This document shows positions 1 to 7,588 of a stretch of DNA of 64,000 bases, in pieces (position 1 is the stretch's first letter; every line of letters begins with the position of its first letter). Position numbers and translations under genes: made by a program. The notes below the pieces were generated by a model, which saw only the letters and a list, made by a program, of their open reading frames with translations, searched no databases and was not told the origin of the DNA. The DNA is taken from contig DATETJ010000002.1 in the NCBI GenBank assembly GCA_035283685.1, positions 186,001 to 250,000 on the forward strand. The letters are read 5' to 3'. The stretch is from Candidatus Bathyarchaeia archaeon. Lineage in GTDB: Archaea; Thermoproteota; Bathyarchaeia; Bathyarchaeales; Bathyarchaeaceae.

Positions 1-163
1 TAGCCTTGAAATCCGTTATAGTTATGCCCACAACCTCGTTGTCCGCCAGCCTATACACTACTCCATCCTCAACCTCAACGCTGTCCTTGGCTTCCCTCGG
101 CTTCCCAAAACTAATATAGAGCACATCCGCTTCCTCATCATAATCAAAATCAACCTTCTCCAA
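1..163 (-). CDS. DUF2283 protein, 3' end beyond the window
   Basis: This is the N-terminal part of a small DUF2283 protein; the gene runs off the left edge. The translation has the family core DEEADVLYISFGKPREA, followed by a GITITDF block. No ATG is available, and a TTG at 163 lies 2 nt after the stop of the DUF4258 gene, so the pair is translationally linked. DUF2283 proteins commonly sit next to DUF4258 proteins and the pair is suspected to act as toxin-antitoxin; DUF2283 would be the antitoxin. That role is inferred. It is closely similar to the DUF2283 protein at 1752-1967. Confidence 0.75.
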   Translation of the reverse strand, partial: MEKVDFDYDEEADVLYISFGKPREAKDSVEVEDGVVYRLADNEVVGITITDFKA

Positions 164-165
164 GC

Positions 166-456
166 TTATCGCAACTTTCTCCAAACCACTTCGCCCTTAA
201 CCCTAGCTACGTTAGAAGTGAAGTAGGCGGTAATAATAACCTTTTCATCATCAAACTCACGGTAAACAACAACAAGATACTTCGACCCAATGCTCAGTGC
301 TGAATAAAATCTTAAAGCCTTAAGCTCGCCTTTCAACCCCTTAACAACCAAATCAGGACCTCGAACAGCCTCAACGATTTCACGTGCATAAGCCCTAACC
401 TCCGGATGCCTCGCAACAATATGATCAAGAACCTTAGTAGAAAGCCTAACTTTCAT
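166..456 (-). CDS. DUF4258-type putative toxin
   Basis: About 96 residues. The start is ATG 456, because the open frame further upstream has low-complexity, non-conserved sequence. It opens with a stretch containing ILDH-like and RHPEV residues, then has a PDLVVKG segment, a YLVVVYRE strand and an ITAYFTS strand, ending in VVWRKLR. This is the DUF4258 pattern, related to RelE-like barnase/colicin-type folds. It is followed after 2 nt by the DUF2283 gene. Toxin function is inferred from family and pairing; no catalytic residues can be assigned. Confidence 0.75.
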   Translation of the reverse strand: MKVRLSTKVLDHIVARHPEVRAYAREIVEAVRGPDLVVKGLKGELKALRFYSALSIGSKYLVVVYREFDDEKVIITAYFTSNVARVKGEVVWRKLR

Positions 457-668
457 ATCCAACCAGTGCAACTTCAACAGTAAAAAACCTTTTTGGAAAA
501 CAAAAAAAGACACCTCGCTTGAACTCCTGGCATCTACATTCAAACTAGGCATGCATATAGAAAACTCATGGCTCACACAAATACGACTACGCCTGCCGAG
601 ACCACGCCTACAAAAACAACGGATCCCCACGTCATCTTTCGTCCACTGCTACCAAAGCAGCAAACAAT

Positions 669-728
669 GGAAATCGAAGAACAAAGACACAACGAAACCT
701 GCGGAAATGCTAAGCAACAGAATCACAT
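669..728. repeat. 60-bp island repeat, copy 1
   Basis: First of three copies of a ~60-bp sequence with a conserved right half (GGAAATGCTAAGCAACAGAA). It lies in the gene-free stretch 457-765 between two toxin-antitoxin pairs. On the plus strand it could encode MEIEEQRH..., but the frame is not preserved in copy 2, so DNA-level conservation is more likely. The rest of 457-765 shows no supportable gene. Confidence 0.7.
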
Positions 729-765
729 AGAAGATAGGCAATCTGTTGGATCTGTGCCGACAGAA

Positions 766-1020
766 TCAAGAGTGCCCGCGATTTGATTTCCTATGAAGCA
801 AGGCTTCCACAACTTCCCGTTTCTCATTAGCCAAGTCTTTGAGCGTTTTCAACAAGCCTCGCTTCGACGCGTCCCACACCTCTAAGGCAACCAGTTCGCC
901 TTTCTTGTCAAAACCCAGAAGAACATCGCTATCCAGAAGCTTCTCATCCTGAATAGCACCCTCCCTAAGCTTCATAGTTAAGATATCCGCTTTAGGATCA
1001 TACTTTAAGACTATATCCAT
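766..1020 (-). CDS. DUF2283 putative antitoxin
   Basis: An 84-residue protein beginning MDIVLKYDPKADILTMKLRE, the standard DUF2283 N-terminal pattern of a short beta-meander. The C-terminal 30 residues are charged and helical (DLANEKREVVEALL). The start overlaps the end of the upstream DUF4258 gene by 10 nt, so the two are translationally coupled with the putative toxin first. Function as antitoxin is inferred from the pairing. It is more diverged from the other two DUF2283 proteins in the island. Confidence 0.75.
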   Translation of the reverse strand: MDIVLKYDPKADILTMKLREGAIQDEKLLDSDVLLGFDKKGELVALEVWDASKRGLLKTLKDLANEKREVVEALLHRKSNRGHS

Positions 1021-1283
1021 CTTCCAGTCCTTTTCCTTCTGTCCACGATGTCTTTAAGCTGCGTGCTATATATTACCGTTATGACAACAAAGTCAGTATT
1101 CACTTTTTCATGAATCACCGCCAGGCTACGCCTCCAGCTCACAGCCACAAACCTGTTCACAAAAGCGTCAAAAAGCATCTCATCAGGCTTGCTAACAACC
1201 TGCTTCACCACTCGTTCGGTGATGCCAAACTTCCTCATCTCCTTCTGTAGCTTATCCCTAGCGTGATCAGTGAATAAAATCAT
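1011..1283 (-). CDS. DUF4258 putative toxin
   Basis: 90 residues beginning MILFTDHARDKLQKEMRKFGI, the typical DUF4258 opening in which an early His and helix are followed by a 'V.....P.E' segment (KQVVSKPDEML). Two C-terminal strands (SLAVIHE and FVVITVIYS) complete the small alpha/beta fold. It overlaps the downstream DUF2283 gene by 10 nt. The 60-bp repeat copy 2 begins 58 bp upstream of its start, the same offset seen for the HepT/MntA module. Toxin role is inferred. Confidence 0.75.
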   Translation of the reverse strand: MILFTDHARDKLQKEMRKFGITERVVKQVVSKPDEMLFDAFVNRFVAVSWRRSLAVIHEKVNTDFVVITVIYSTQLKDIVDRRKRTGRWI

Positions 1284-1340
1284 CAGAATTCACTTGCAAA
1301 AATACTATCAACGCTATCCAAATTTATGTTTGATGACGCT

Positions 1341-1398
1341 GAATCGAAGAACAAAGATACGACGAAGTCACTGGAAATGCTAAGCAACAGAATCACTT
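1341..1398. repeat. 60-bp island repeat, copy 2
   Basis: Second copy, 58 bp upstream of the start of the 1011-1283 gene. It shares the block AATCGAAGAACAAAGA and the block GGAAATGCTAAGCAACAGAA with copy 1, and AGTCACTGGAAAT with copy 3. Confidence 0.7.
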
Positions 1399-1447
1399 AA
1401 CTATCCAGCAATTCGTAACGTTTGGAAAGACATCGAGAGGGTAACTA

Positions 1448-1770
1448 ATGTCCACAGTGTTCGAGGTTAGGGCTTATGATAAACGAACGATCAGATTCAC
1501 CCAAGTTCAATGGTTGCACACGGTCTTCTTCCATCCCGAGGTCGAAGGCGAAAATGCAAAATAAGAAAAACCCTAGAAAATCCTGAAATCGTAGTTGAGG
1601 GCGCCACAAAAGACACTAAAATATGTTACCGGTTTTTCAAGTCCACTTCAGTCACATCAAAATACCTGGCAGCTGTGGTTAAAATCTTGAATCAAGAAGG
1701 TTTTATAATAACGGCATACTTTACAGAGAGAGTAAGAAGGGGCAAGGTTCTTTGGAAAAAGACAAAATAG
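1448..1770 (+). pseudogene. Frameshifted DUF4258 gene
   Basis: The ATG at 1448 opens a frame encoding an N-terminal part ending in HPEVEGENAK before a TAA near 1561. The adjacent frame continues without loss as KIRKTLENPEIVVEG and through the YLAAVVK and ITAYFTE strands to 1770. Joined, the two give a normal DUF4258 protein very similar to the gene at 166-456. The change is a single-base-type shift in an A-rich stretch around 1550-1575. It may be a true pseudogene, an assembly error, or (less likely) programmed slippage. The downstream DUF2283 frame is intact. Confidence 0.65.
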
Positions 1771-1967
1771 TGATGAGCTACGACCGAGAAGCAGACACAG
1801 TCTACATCAGCTTCGGCAAGCCAAGGAAAGCAGTCTCTGAAGAAATCGACCCCTACATAGTGGTGAGACGCGACCCCAAAACACGAGAAATGATCGGCAT
1901 AACCATAACAAACTTCAGCAAATACTTCGAAACCAAGAAAAAACTCAGTGTAGAAATACCCGCGTGA
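1752..1967 (+). CDS. DUF2283 putative antitoxin
   Basis: 71 residues from TTG 1752, or 64 from ATG 1773. The core YDREADTVYISFGKPRKA is nearly the same as in the partial gene at 1-163, and a GITITNFSKYF segment follows. The TTG start overlaps the disrupted DUF4258 frame by 19 nt; the ATG would follow its stop directly. It is the intact half of a pair whose partner is frameshifted, which fits an antitoxin that outlives its toxin. Function is inferred. Confidence 0.75.
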   Translation: MEKDKIVMSYDREADTVYISFGKPRKAVSEEIDPYIVVRRDPKTREMIGITITNFSKYFETKKKLSVEIPA

Positions 1968-2018
1968 ACTGCGCGGGAGAAAACCTGCGCAGCTCCTTGA
2001 CCCTTCCAGCCCGGATTT

Positions 2019-2363
2019 TCATTTTTCAAAATCCTTTCTAATCTTTTCAAACATTGGCTTCAATTCGGGAATGTCTTTTGCGACAGTGTTCCAAACCCGC
2101 CTCAAGTCAACTCCAAAATACTCATGGATCAGCTTGTCTCTCATTCCCGCCATCCTCTTCCAAGGTATCCGCGGATACCGCTTCCTGACTGAACCTGGAA
2201 TCTTCTTCACCGCCTCTCCAATGATTTCCACAGCCCTCGTAACTGCATAAGCAGTCTTCTTATCCTTCACAAAATCCTTGTATTCCAAGCCTTCAATAAA
2301 CCTCACAGCATCACCCATCGCCTCAACAATATCATCCACATAATCCAAAAACTCCTCCTTCAT
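2019..2363 (-). CDS. hepT: HEPN-domain toxin HepT
   Basis: A 114-residue all-alpha HEPN (DUF86) protein. The RNase-type motif R-x4-H-x-Y is present as R75, H80 and Y82 (RDKLIHEY), preceded by AVEIIGEAVKKI and the W/P-rich linker usual in HepT. In characterised MntA/HepT systems HepT is a toxin controlled by AMPylation of the Tyr next to the motif by the nucleotidyltransferase partner. It overlaps mntA by 4 nt in one transcript, with the antitoxin gene first. Length and motif are intact, so the module is probably active. Confidence 0.88.
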   Translation of the reverse strand: MKEEFLDYVDDIVEAMGDAVRFIEGLEYKDFVKDKKTAYAVTRAVEIIGEAVKKIPGSVRKRYPRIPWKRMAGMRDKLIHEYFGVDLRRVWNTVAKDIPELKPMFEKIRKDFEK

Positions 2364-2683
2364 ACGTTCACAACTTCCTCCAGAACACGCTTCCCAATCC
2401 TGGGCTTAAGCGCACTTCTTTCAACCAAATCCACCTTGACACCTAAAGCATCACTCAAGTAATTTTCCAGCCCAACAAAATCCAGAAGACTCAGACCCGC
2501 CGACTCATCAAACTCAACCAGAACATCAAGGTCGCTGCCCCTCTTCGCTTCACCCCTCAAGTAAGAACCGAAAACACCAATCGTCCGCACCTTGAACTCC
2601 TCCTTCAACATGGGCTTCAATTCAACTAGCTTCATCTTAATCTCCTCAATACCCTTCATCAAGGTCCTCACCGCCAGTAACAC
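2360..2683 (-). CDS. mntA: Minimal nucleotidyltransferase antitoxin MntA
   Basis: 107 residues from 2683; an internal Met at 2659 is an equally good start and gives the usual ~100 residues. The nucleotidyltransferase signature is clear: GS at 39-40 and the catalytic pair D51/D53 (SDLDVLVEF). The C-terminal part carries the LENYLSDALGVKVDLV segment of MNT proteins. In the family it AMPylates HepT and neutralises it. It precedes hepT and overlaps it by 4 nt. Repeat copy 3 lies 58 bp upstream. Confidence 0.88.
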   Translation of the reverse strand: MLLAVRTLMKGIEEIKMKLVELKPMLKEEFKVRTIGVFGSYLRGEAKRGSDLDVLVEFDESAGLSLLDFVGLENYLSDALGVKVDLVERSALKPRIGKRVLEEVVNV

Positions 2684-2740
2684 CTTATAAATTCCTTAAC
2701 TCAAATCTTTTGCCCAAAACCTTCATGCTCAAGAGAATCA

Positions 2741-2800
2741 TGGAAATCGAAGAGCAACGCCACCAGCGAAGTCACTGGAAATCTAAGCAACAGAATCACA
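2741..2800. repeat. 60-bp island repeat, copy 3
   Basis: Third copy, 58 bp upstream of the mntA open frame and 22 bp beyond the 3' end of vapC. It shares GGAAATCGAAGA with copy 1 and AGTCACTGGAAAT with copy 2, and has lost two bases (GC) within the conserved right half. Confidence 0.7.
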
Positions 2801-2822
2801 TAAACTCAGACAACGTCCAAGT

Positions 2823-3245
2823 CTATTTAGGCAGCCTAGTTATCCCCTCCACGTGATCAAAATCTTCGTCAAACGTGAACACTTCCGTCACATTGCTCTG
2901 CCTCATGACATCGACGGCTAGGGCATCGTTAGCTTCAAGCCTCAAATCATCCCCCAACTCAACTGCCGCGAAATAGGCTTCACGACTCACACCATGAACG
3001 GTCACATTGTCAAGCATGAACAAGCCGCGAACAAGGTTAGTCAAGCGTTCCAGAGGCATGCCATGTTTGAGTATGTTAACCGCTTCAGACAAGTGCACCA
3101 CAGTCACAATCACCTGTTCTCTTCCCTGAGACACGTCAGCGACAATTTTCTTCGCCTGTTCCTTCATCTGCCTCTCCTTCTGCGTCAACTGCTTCTTCGG
3201 CTTGTAATAGGCATAAACGAACACGTTAGCGTCCAAAAACCTCAT
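2823..3245 (-). CDS. vapC: PIN-domain toxin VapC
   Basis: A 140-residue PIN-domain ribonuclease. The expected acidic residues are visible: D5 (FLDANVFVY), E54 (LSEAVNIL), D107 (ANDALAV) and D126 (TFDEDFD). These bind Mg2+/Mn2+ in VapC toxins, which cleave tRNA or rRNA. The gene overlaps its AbrB-type antitoxin by 20 nt, giving an antitoxin-toxin operon. All catalytic positions are present, so the toxin appears functional. The RNA target cannot be read from the sequence. Confidence 0.9.
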   Translation of the reverse strand: MRFLDANVFVYAYYKPKKQLTQKERQMKEQAKKIVADVSQGREQVIVTVVHLSEAVNILKHGMPLERLTNLVRGLFMLDNVTVHGVSREAYFAAVELGDDLRLEANDALAVDVMRQSNVTEVFTFDEDFDHVEGITRLPK

Positions 3246-3489
3246 GAACGTCCCTCAAAAAAAACCTCTTCTGAAACTCCTTCCAGTCCCCAATAGACTC
3301 CACCCCAAGATCAACCCTGTCAAAATCCTCAGTCAAATCAACACGACGCTTAGGAACTAACTTCAAATACCCCTTCCTCTTGATGACAAAAAGCTCCCGA
3401 CTCTCATCAATCTCAGCCTCACGCCAATCTGCAGGCAGGATAACACGACCCTGAGAATCCACCTTCTTAACTTCCACCCCAGATTTCAA
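3226..3489 (-). CDS. AbrB/MazE-type antitoxin of VapC
   Basis: 87 residues. The N-terminal swapped-hairpin AbrB motif is seen as VDSQGRVILPADWRE (residues ~10-24), followed by ELFVIKRKGYLKLVP. The C-terminal half is acidic and then basic (DFDRVDLG...FQKRFF), the part that typically wraps the VapC active site. It is first in the operon and probably autorepresses it. The 230 bp upstream (3490-3718) hold no gene, only the divergent promoters. Confidence 0.85.
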   Translation of the reverse strand: MKSGVEVKKVDSQGRVILPADWREAEIDESRELFVIKRKGYLKLVPKRRVDLTEDFDRVDLGVESIGDWKEFQKRFFLRDVHEVFGR

Positions 3490-3718
3490 CCATTTTCACC
3501 ACAAAACACATCATTCAACCATAATATAAGTCTTCTTCCCAGCAGCAAACGTAAACAATCAACCAGCCGCATAGGTCATCAAAACTCAACAGAAAAAAGG
3601 CACGTGCACCCAAGGGCTGCAAGTGTATCTGCGTCGAACACCAAAACAGTCTTATTTATTACGCGTCAACACTCAATACTAAAATGAACCCAACCCACAG
3701 AACAGAGGAAAAAACCAT

Positions 3719-4177
3719 ATGCCCATAGACAAAACCGAATTCCAAACCGGCAAACCCCACACCCAAATCGAAAACGACATAACCCAATTCCTCAACGAAC
3801 GCAAAGAAAACGCATTCACATCCAAAGAAATAATGGCCGGCGTCCACTTCGACACCGACTTCAGCACACTCGAAACCTCCAAAATCTCAACCTTCGCCGT
3901 AGCCGACTTCACCACCATACTCTCAGAAATGGTCCGCAACGGAAAAGTCAAAGTCAAAATCGTCGAAGGACAAATGTACTTCGCAGGCACAGCCACAGCA
4001 AACGGAAACAGCGCCAAATGCCCAAAATGCAAGACAAAAGTCGCTGAACCCGAAAAAACATGGAAAATGACCGGACGCCCAGACAAAAAAGGCCAAAGAC
4101 TACAACTGCAGATAGGCTTATTCAAATGCCCCCAGCACGGAGCCTTCAGAACCGTCCTGGACAAACAAAAAATCTAG
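3719..4177 (+). CDS. Winged-helix-like protein with C-terminal zinc ribbon
   Basis: 152 residues, ATG 3719 behind a GAGG ribosome binding site. Residues ~10-85 (ITQFLNER, FTSKEIMAG, ILSEMVRNGKVKVK, MYFAG) look like a winged helix-turn-helix. The C-terminus (~100-150) has CPKC, a conserved W-x-M-x-GRPDK segment, and a CPQHG pair that would complete a four-ligand zinc site. This zinc-ribbon type is known to me from uncharacterised archaeal proteins. A TATA-like stretch (CTTATTTATT) lies at about 3651-3660. A nucleic-acid-binding or regulatory role is inferred; no partner is suggested by context. Confidence 0.7.
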   Translation: MPIDKTEFQTGKPHTQIENDITQFLNERKENAFTSKEIMAGVHFDTDFSTLETSKISTFAVADFTTILSEMVRNGKVKVKIVEGQMYFAGTATANGNSAKCPKCKTKVAEPEKTWKMTGRPDKKGQRLQLQIGLFKCPQHGAFRTVLDKQKI

Positions 4178-4410
4178 CCGCACTTCAAACACGAAGACAG
4201 ACGAACGCGATGCGCATTAAACCGTTTAGAAAAAGCTTTCACAAATCTTAAATGAGGACACTCCTTCCTATAATAGGAAGAGAAAAAGGGTTTCACTGCT
4301 TCTCTGCTGCATTGGCACCACTCATCAAAGGACTGCTGACCTCTCTCTTCCAAGCGCCGAGCGTGGGGCGCAATGAAAAAAAGTACCCAAACCTGGAGGA
4401 AGTGAAAAAA

Positions 4411-4902
4411 ATGAAGAAAGCAGTTCTAATCCTTCTCGTTGCTTTAGCGTTACTCTTCACAGCAGTTCCAATGGCAGCGGCACCAGCCACAAAAACACCG
4501 TTCACCGCCCAAGCTACCCTAATCCCGACAAGCCCGGGCAAAATTTGGATCACCTCCGACGGCGTTCAACAGGTCAAAGGAGCAATAGCAGAAGGAACAG
4601 TAACTGGAGACCTCACAGGCTCATTAGCAATCATACAAGGTGCAACCCTCGACTTGAACACTGGAGAAGGCTTCATGCACGGAAAATTCACGATAACTAC
4701 AGCTGAAGGAACCTTTCAAGGCTCATTCACGGGCGTAATCACCGGCTACTTCTACACATCAGGACAAGCTGTGGGACACGGCACAGGCGCCTACGAGGCA
4801 CAAAAAATAATGGGTGCATTCAACGGATACCAAACAATGATAGATGATGTCCCCACCACAATACTAGCCTTAGAGGGCTTGATACTGTCTCCCCACGGCT
4901 AA
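4411..4902 (+). CDS. Small secreted protein of unknown function
   Basis: 163 residues from ATG 4411, which lies 10 nt after GGAGGA (4395-4400); the longer open frame upstream is not needed. It begins MKKAVLILLVALALLFTAVP, a clear Sec signal peptide with an Ala-rich cleavage region. The mature part is Gly/Thr-rich with repeated beta patterns (GTVTGDLTGSLAI, GKFTITTAEGTFQGSFTG), consistent with a small beta-barrel or beta-sandwich exported to the surface. I do not recognise a family. It stands alone between the zinc-ribbon gene and a convergent nucleotidyltransferase. Confidence 0.65.
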   Translation: MKKAVLILLVALALLFTAVPMAAAPATKTPFTAQATLIPTSPGKIWITSDGVQQVKGAIAEGTVTGDLTGSLAIIQGATLDLNTGEGFMHGKFTITTAEGTFQGSFTGVITGYFYTSGQAVGHGTGAYEAQKIMGAFNGYQTMIDDVPTTILALEGLILSPHG

Positions 4903-4925
4903 ACCCAGCGCATGCGCTTCGACAC

Positions 4926-5474
4926 TCAACTTGAGCCTCTTACCAACTCAAATATCGACAGTGTACTGTCTCTTCGTGCCTTCTTTTTGACAGCCTCTAT
5001 ATCCACTTTGGTAAACTTCAAAGTCGCCCGCACGTCTTCCTCATCCTTCAAAGCTCTCGCTCTGGGCACAGTAGCTTTAATCATGCGAAGCTTGGCTAAA
5101 ATCAAATCTTCAGGCACTTGGAGAAAAGCGGACAAACCCGCAACCGTGCCCACCCGTTTCTTTAACCGTTCACGCGAGAAAATAACATCAACATCATATG
5201 CCGACTTGCTGTCCTTGAACGTGGCTATTCGGTAACCAGACTGGAGCGCTTTATCAACAGTCCGCGCATCAACTTTTAACCCAGCTTGCCTCAAGGCAGA
5301 GATAAGCTTAGCCCGCTGGCTTGCCCCAGAAACATAGACCATAATGTCGACGTCAACTGTTGTGCGGGCAACACCATAGTAACTAGCCGCTAGGGCACCA
5401 GTAAACACATAGTCTAAACTGGCCTCGTTGAAGCCTTTGACGACCCTTCTAATCAAATTATAGAAAGCCTCCAA
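4926..5474 (-). CDS. Nucleotidyltransferase of a two-gene module
   Basis: 182 residues. The DNA-polymerase-beta-like core is seen as FTGALAASYYGVARTTVDVDIMV (residues ~25-46), with D41 and D43 as metal ligands and a third acidic strand at DVDVIFS (~97). The C-terminus has EDLILAKLRMI and a DEEDVRATLK stretch, common in DUF6036/AbiEii-like nucleotidyltransferases. It follows a 73-residue acidic protein after 5 nt. This architecture resembles two-gene toxin-antitoxin modules where the nucleotidyltransferase is the effector; that role is inferred. Confidence 0.7.
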   Translation of the reverse strand: MEAFYNLIRRVVKGFNEASLDYVFTGALAASYYGVARTTVDVDIMVYVSGASQRAKLISALRQAGLKVDARTVDKALQSGYRIATFKDSKSAYDVDVIFSRERLKKRVGTVAGLSAFLQVPEDLILAKLRMIKATVPRARALKDEEDVRATLKFTKVDIEAVKKKARRDSTLSIFELVRGSS

Positions 5475-5479
5475 CAGCC

Positions 5480-5701
5480 CTAGACCCCGCGTTCACGTTT
5501 TTGCCAACGTTTCATCCAAGCGAATCTTTCTCGCAGCTGCTCAATAAGCTCCTCTTCAGTAATGTCTGGGTGCTGAGCCTTTATCCCGTCGGCACAGATG
5601 CGCACTGCAGCATCAGTCATGTCAATCGCCATGTTCACCTTGACTTCAGGCTTCAACCTGCCTAGCCGCAGCCAATCCTTATCCTTGTTCAAGACAAGCA
5701 C
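5480..5701 (-). CDS. Small partner protein of the nucleotidyltransferase
   Basis: 73 residues, mixed charge, predicted mostly helical after residue 25 (AIDMTDAAVRICADGIKAQHPDITEEELIEQLRERF split over two helices). Similar short proteins with a 'DMTDAAVRICADGI...P.I...EL' pattern precede nucleotidyltransferases in archaea and bacteria. Its position first in the operon and 5-nt spacing suggest the antitoxin or regulatory half. No DNA-binding motif is obvious. Function unproven. Confidence 0.65.
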   Translation of the reverse strand: MLVLNKDKDWLRLGRLKPEVKVNMAIDMTDAAVRICADGIKAQHPDITEEELIEQLRERFAWMKRWQKRERGV

Positions 5702-5814
5702 GCATCTAGACTACAAAATGCGGCGCCTACCCTTAAGAAACATTCTCCAACAAGGCATGGACAATCTTAAAAGACAACCTACAGTATTCAGAAAACGGGA
5801 GCGTATTACCGAGG

Positions 5815-6159
5815 ATGGGCTTCAAATGCGTTCATCATTCAAAGGTGAAGCTTGAAACCATGCAGGAAAGGGGAGCTGAGGGAATAAAGGTGCGCTGGCT
5901 AATCGGAAAAGACGAGGGCGCCCCAAATTTTGCCATGCGCCTCTTCGAAATCGCGCCCAAAGGCTATTCTCCACTGCACAGTCACGATTGGGAACACGAA
6001 GTCTACATTCTGGAAGGCACATGCCAAGTCACATGTGCAGCCAAGAAAAAGAGGGCAACTGCTGGCTATGTGGTTTTCATACCGCCCAACGCTGAACACC
6101 AATTCAAGAATGCAGGCAAGACTGTGCTCAAGTTTCTGTGTTTGGTTCCTCACCACTAA
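5815..6159 (+). CDS. Single-domain cupin
   Basis: 114 residues. Cupin motif 1 is present with metal ligands H55, H57 and E62 (LHSHDWEHEVYILEG), and motif 2 as GYVVFIPPNAEHQFKN with H95. Small stand-alone cupins of this kind include isomerases, dioxygenases and sugar- or metal-binding proteins; substrate cannot be assigned. ATG 5815 is preceded by purine-rich sequence, and a TATA-like ATCTTAAAAG lies at about 5764-5773. It appears monocistronic. Confidence 0.8.
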   Translation: MGFKCVHHSKVKLETMQERGAEGIKVRWLIGKDEGAPNFAMRLFEIAPKGYSPLHSHDWEHEVYILEGTCQVTCAAKKKRATAGYVVFIPPNAEHQFKNAGKTVLKFLCLVPHH

Positions 6160-6323
6160 TAGAACACCCGCTGCAATGTTCTATGTGTCTGGCAGAAGCG
6201 GAATAGTCTAGAGCAAGTTGTCGCTGCCAACGTGCCTTTCAAGTCTGTTCCTTAAATAACGATTCAACATTCAGAAGCATTAAACCGTTATTTGAGCAGA
6301 AGGGATGCAACAGCTTTCCCAAA

Positions 6324-7151
6324 GTGAAACCCATGAAGAACGACGGCGACCATATGTCAACCGGGAGCGTTGATTCCAAACTGAAAATGCTCTATTGGCT
6401 GGCTTTCTTTTTCATTTTGGGTTTAGCTCTGATCTATGTTTTCGCGGGGCATTCTGATTCCTTAACCGCTTTCTCCAATCTCCTGCGTCCAGTTGTAGCA
6501 GGCATTGCTCTCGTGGCTTCTGGCTTAGCCCTGCGGCATTATTGGGAAAACCTTGATAGCACTCTGTCTAGAATTTGGCTCTGCTTCGCCATAGGCATGA
6601 CGTTCTGGTTCCTGAGCGAACTCTCTTGGGCTATTCAAACGCTCGTCTTGAGCATGTCTAATCCGTATCCTTCAATCGCGAACGTGTACAGACTCGTGGG
6701 TTACTGCGCCCTGTTCCTGTCAGTTTTCGTCTACCTCGGGTTATTTCACAACGTAATATCGGGTAAAATCGTGGCCATTTCTGCAGCCGTTACCTTGCCC
6801 ACAAGTGCAGGCATAATACCCTCCATCCTATTGCTCGCACGCGGCAGAATACCCACAATGAATCTATCAACAGTGTTCGTGACCGTGGCGTACCCCATAT
6901 TCGACTTGCTACTGTTTGCGCAAGCGATGCTGGGACTTCTCGTGTTCACTATGACTGGGCTTAAAGGAAGGCTTAAAGGCGCTTGGCTTTTGCTCAACGC
7001 GGGCATTTTGATGAACGTGTTCGGCGACCTGATACTCAGTTACACTAATCTCTCGGGAACCTACTACGCCGGGCATCCGCTAGAACTGTTCTTCCAGATG
7101 GGCTACATTTTCTTCGCACTTGCATTCCACACCCACACAAAAGAACTCTGA
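6324..7151 (+). CDS. Polytopic membrane protein of unknown function
   Basis: 275 residues from GTG 6324; ATG 6333 or 6354 are alternatives. Hydrophobic stretches suggest about eight membrane spans, beginning at LYWLAFFFILGLALIYVFA, with short loops. Tryptophan and tyrosine are enriched at the span ends. No transport or enzyme motif is visible, and I do not recognise a family. The layout resembles archaeal multi-span sensor-input domains without an attached kinase. It is flanked by short intergenic gaps without recognised signals. Confidence 0.55.
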   Translation: MKPMKNDGDHMSTGSVDSKLKMLYWLAFFFILGLALIYVFAGHSDSLTAFSNLLRPVVAGIALVASGLALRHYWENLDSTLSRIWLCFAIGMTFWFLSELSWAIQTLVLSMSNPYPSIANVYRLVGYCALFLSVFVYLGLFHNVISGKIVAISAAVTLPTSAGIIPSILLLARGRIPTMNLSTVFVTVAYPIFDLLLFAQAMLGLLVFTMTGLKGRLKGAWLLLNAGILMNVFGDLILSYTNLSGTYYAGHPLELFFQMGYIFFALAFHTHTKEL

Positions 7152-7260
7152 AGCATGACGCTGCATCTAAAACACACTTAAAAATGCTTTATTCCATGCA
7201 GTGAAGACGTTGATAAAACCTAATCTTCCTGAAACGCCAGCAAACACGGTCTACAACAAA

Positions 7261-7268
7261 TTTTAAAT
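7261..7268 (+). promoter_or_regulatory. Possible TATA box (TTTTAAAT)
   Basis: TTTTAAATAC at 7261-7270 is a good archaeal TATA element, 35-40 bp before the 17-residue lysine-rich ORF. With usual spacing, transcription would start near 7292. Confidence 0.45.
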
Positions 7269-7302
7269 ACAAAATGAACTTAAACAGTTAGTTTGAACTG
7301 AA

Positions 7303-7356
7303 ATGATGGCTAAGAAAGCTAAAGGGAAGACTAAGAAGGGCGGAAAGAAAAAATAG
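7303..7356 (+). CDS. 17-residue lysine-rich micro-ORF
   Basis: Two consecutive ATGs (7303 and 7306) open MMAKKAKGKTKKGGKKK followed by TAG. Eleven or so basic residues in 17 suggest a nucleic-acid-binding microprotein. The ORF has a TATA-like element at the right distance upstream and nothing else nearby to explain that promoter. A spurious A/G-rich run is the alternative. I know of short Lys-rich archaeal ORFs but cannot assign a family. Confidence 0.4.
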   Translation: MMAKKAKGKTKKGGKKK

Positions 7357-7588
7357 GCGAATTTGCTCTTTATGGTTCAAGATGTGGCTGAAAGCGCCCT
7401 TGTTCCCCTTTTTTGGTGCAACTTTGTCCTACGATTTGAAGGCTTTCTCCCATTCTGATCGCATCATTATTTCTCTTGTATTCTTCATTCGGTTAGTGTC
7501 ATGGTCCAAAGGAGGCATCAAAACAGGACTTCTTGTCAGATGGCTTAATCCTTATGCTCGAAAGGAAGCAAACCAAGAGAACAATGCG

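Noticed and set aside
2740-2855. Peptide MEIEEQRHQRSH... encoded by repeat copy 3
   Set aside because: The reading frame is not kept in copy 2, so conservation looks to be at DNA level.
3679-4164. 161-residue minus-strand frame opposite the zinc-ribbon gene
   Set aside because: Mirror frame of the well-supported plus-strand gene with its zinc ribbon and ribosome binding site.
1-5701. The island considered as an antiviral defence island
   Set aside because: Only toxin-antitoxin-type pairs are recognisable; no restriction, CRISPR or other defence genes are seen, so the broader claim is not supported.
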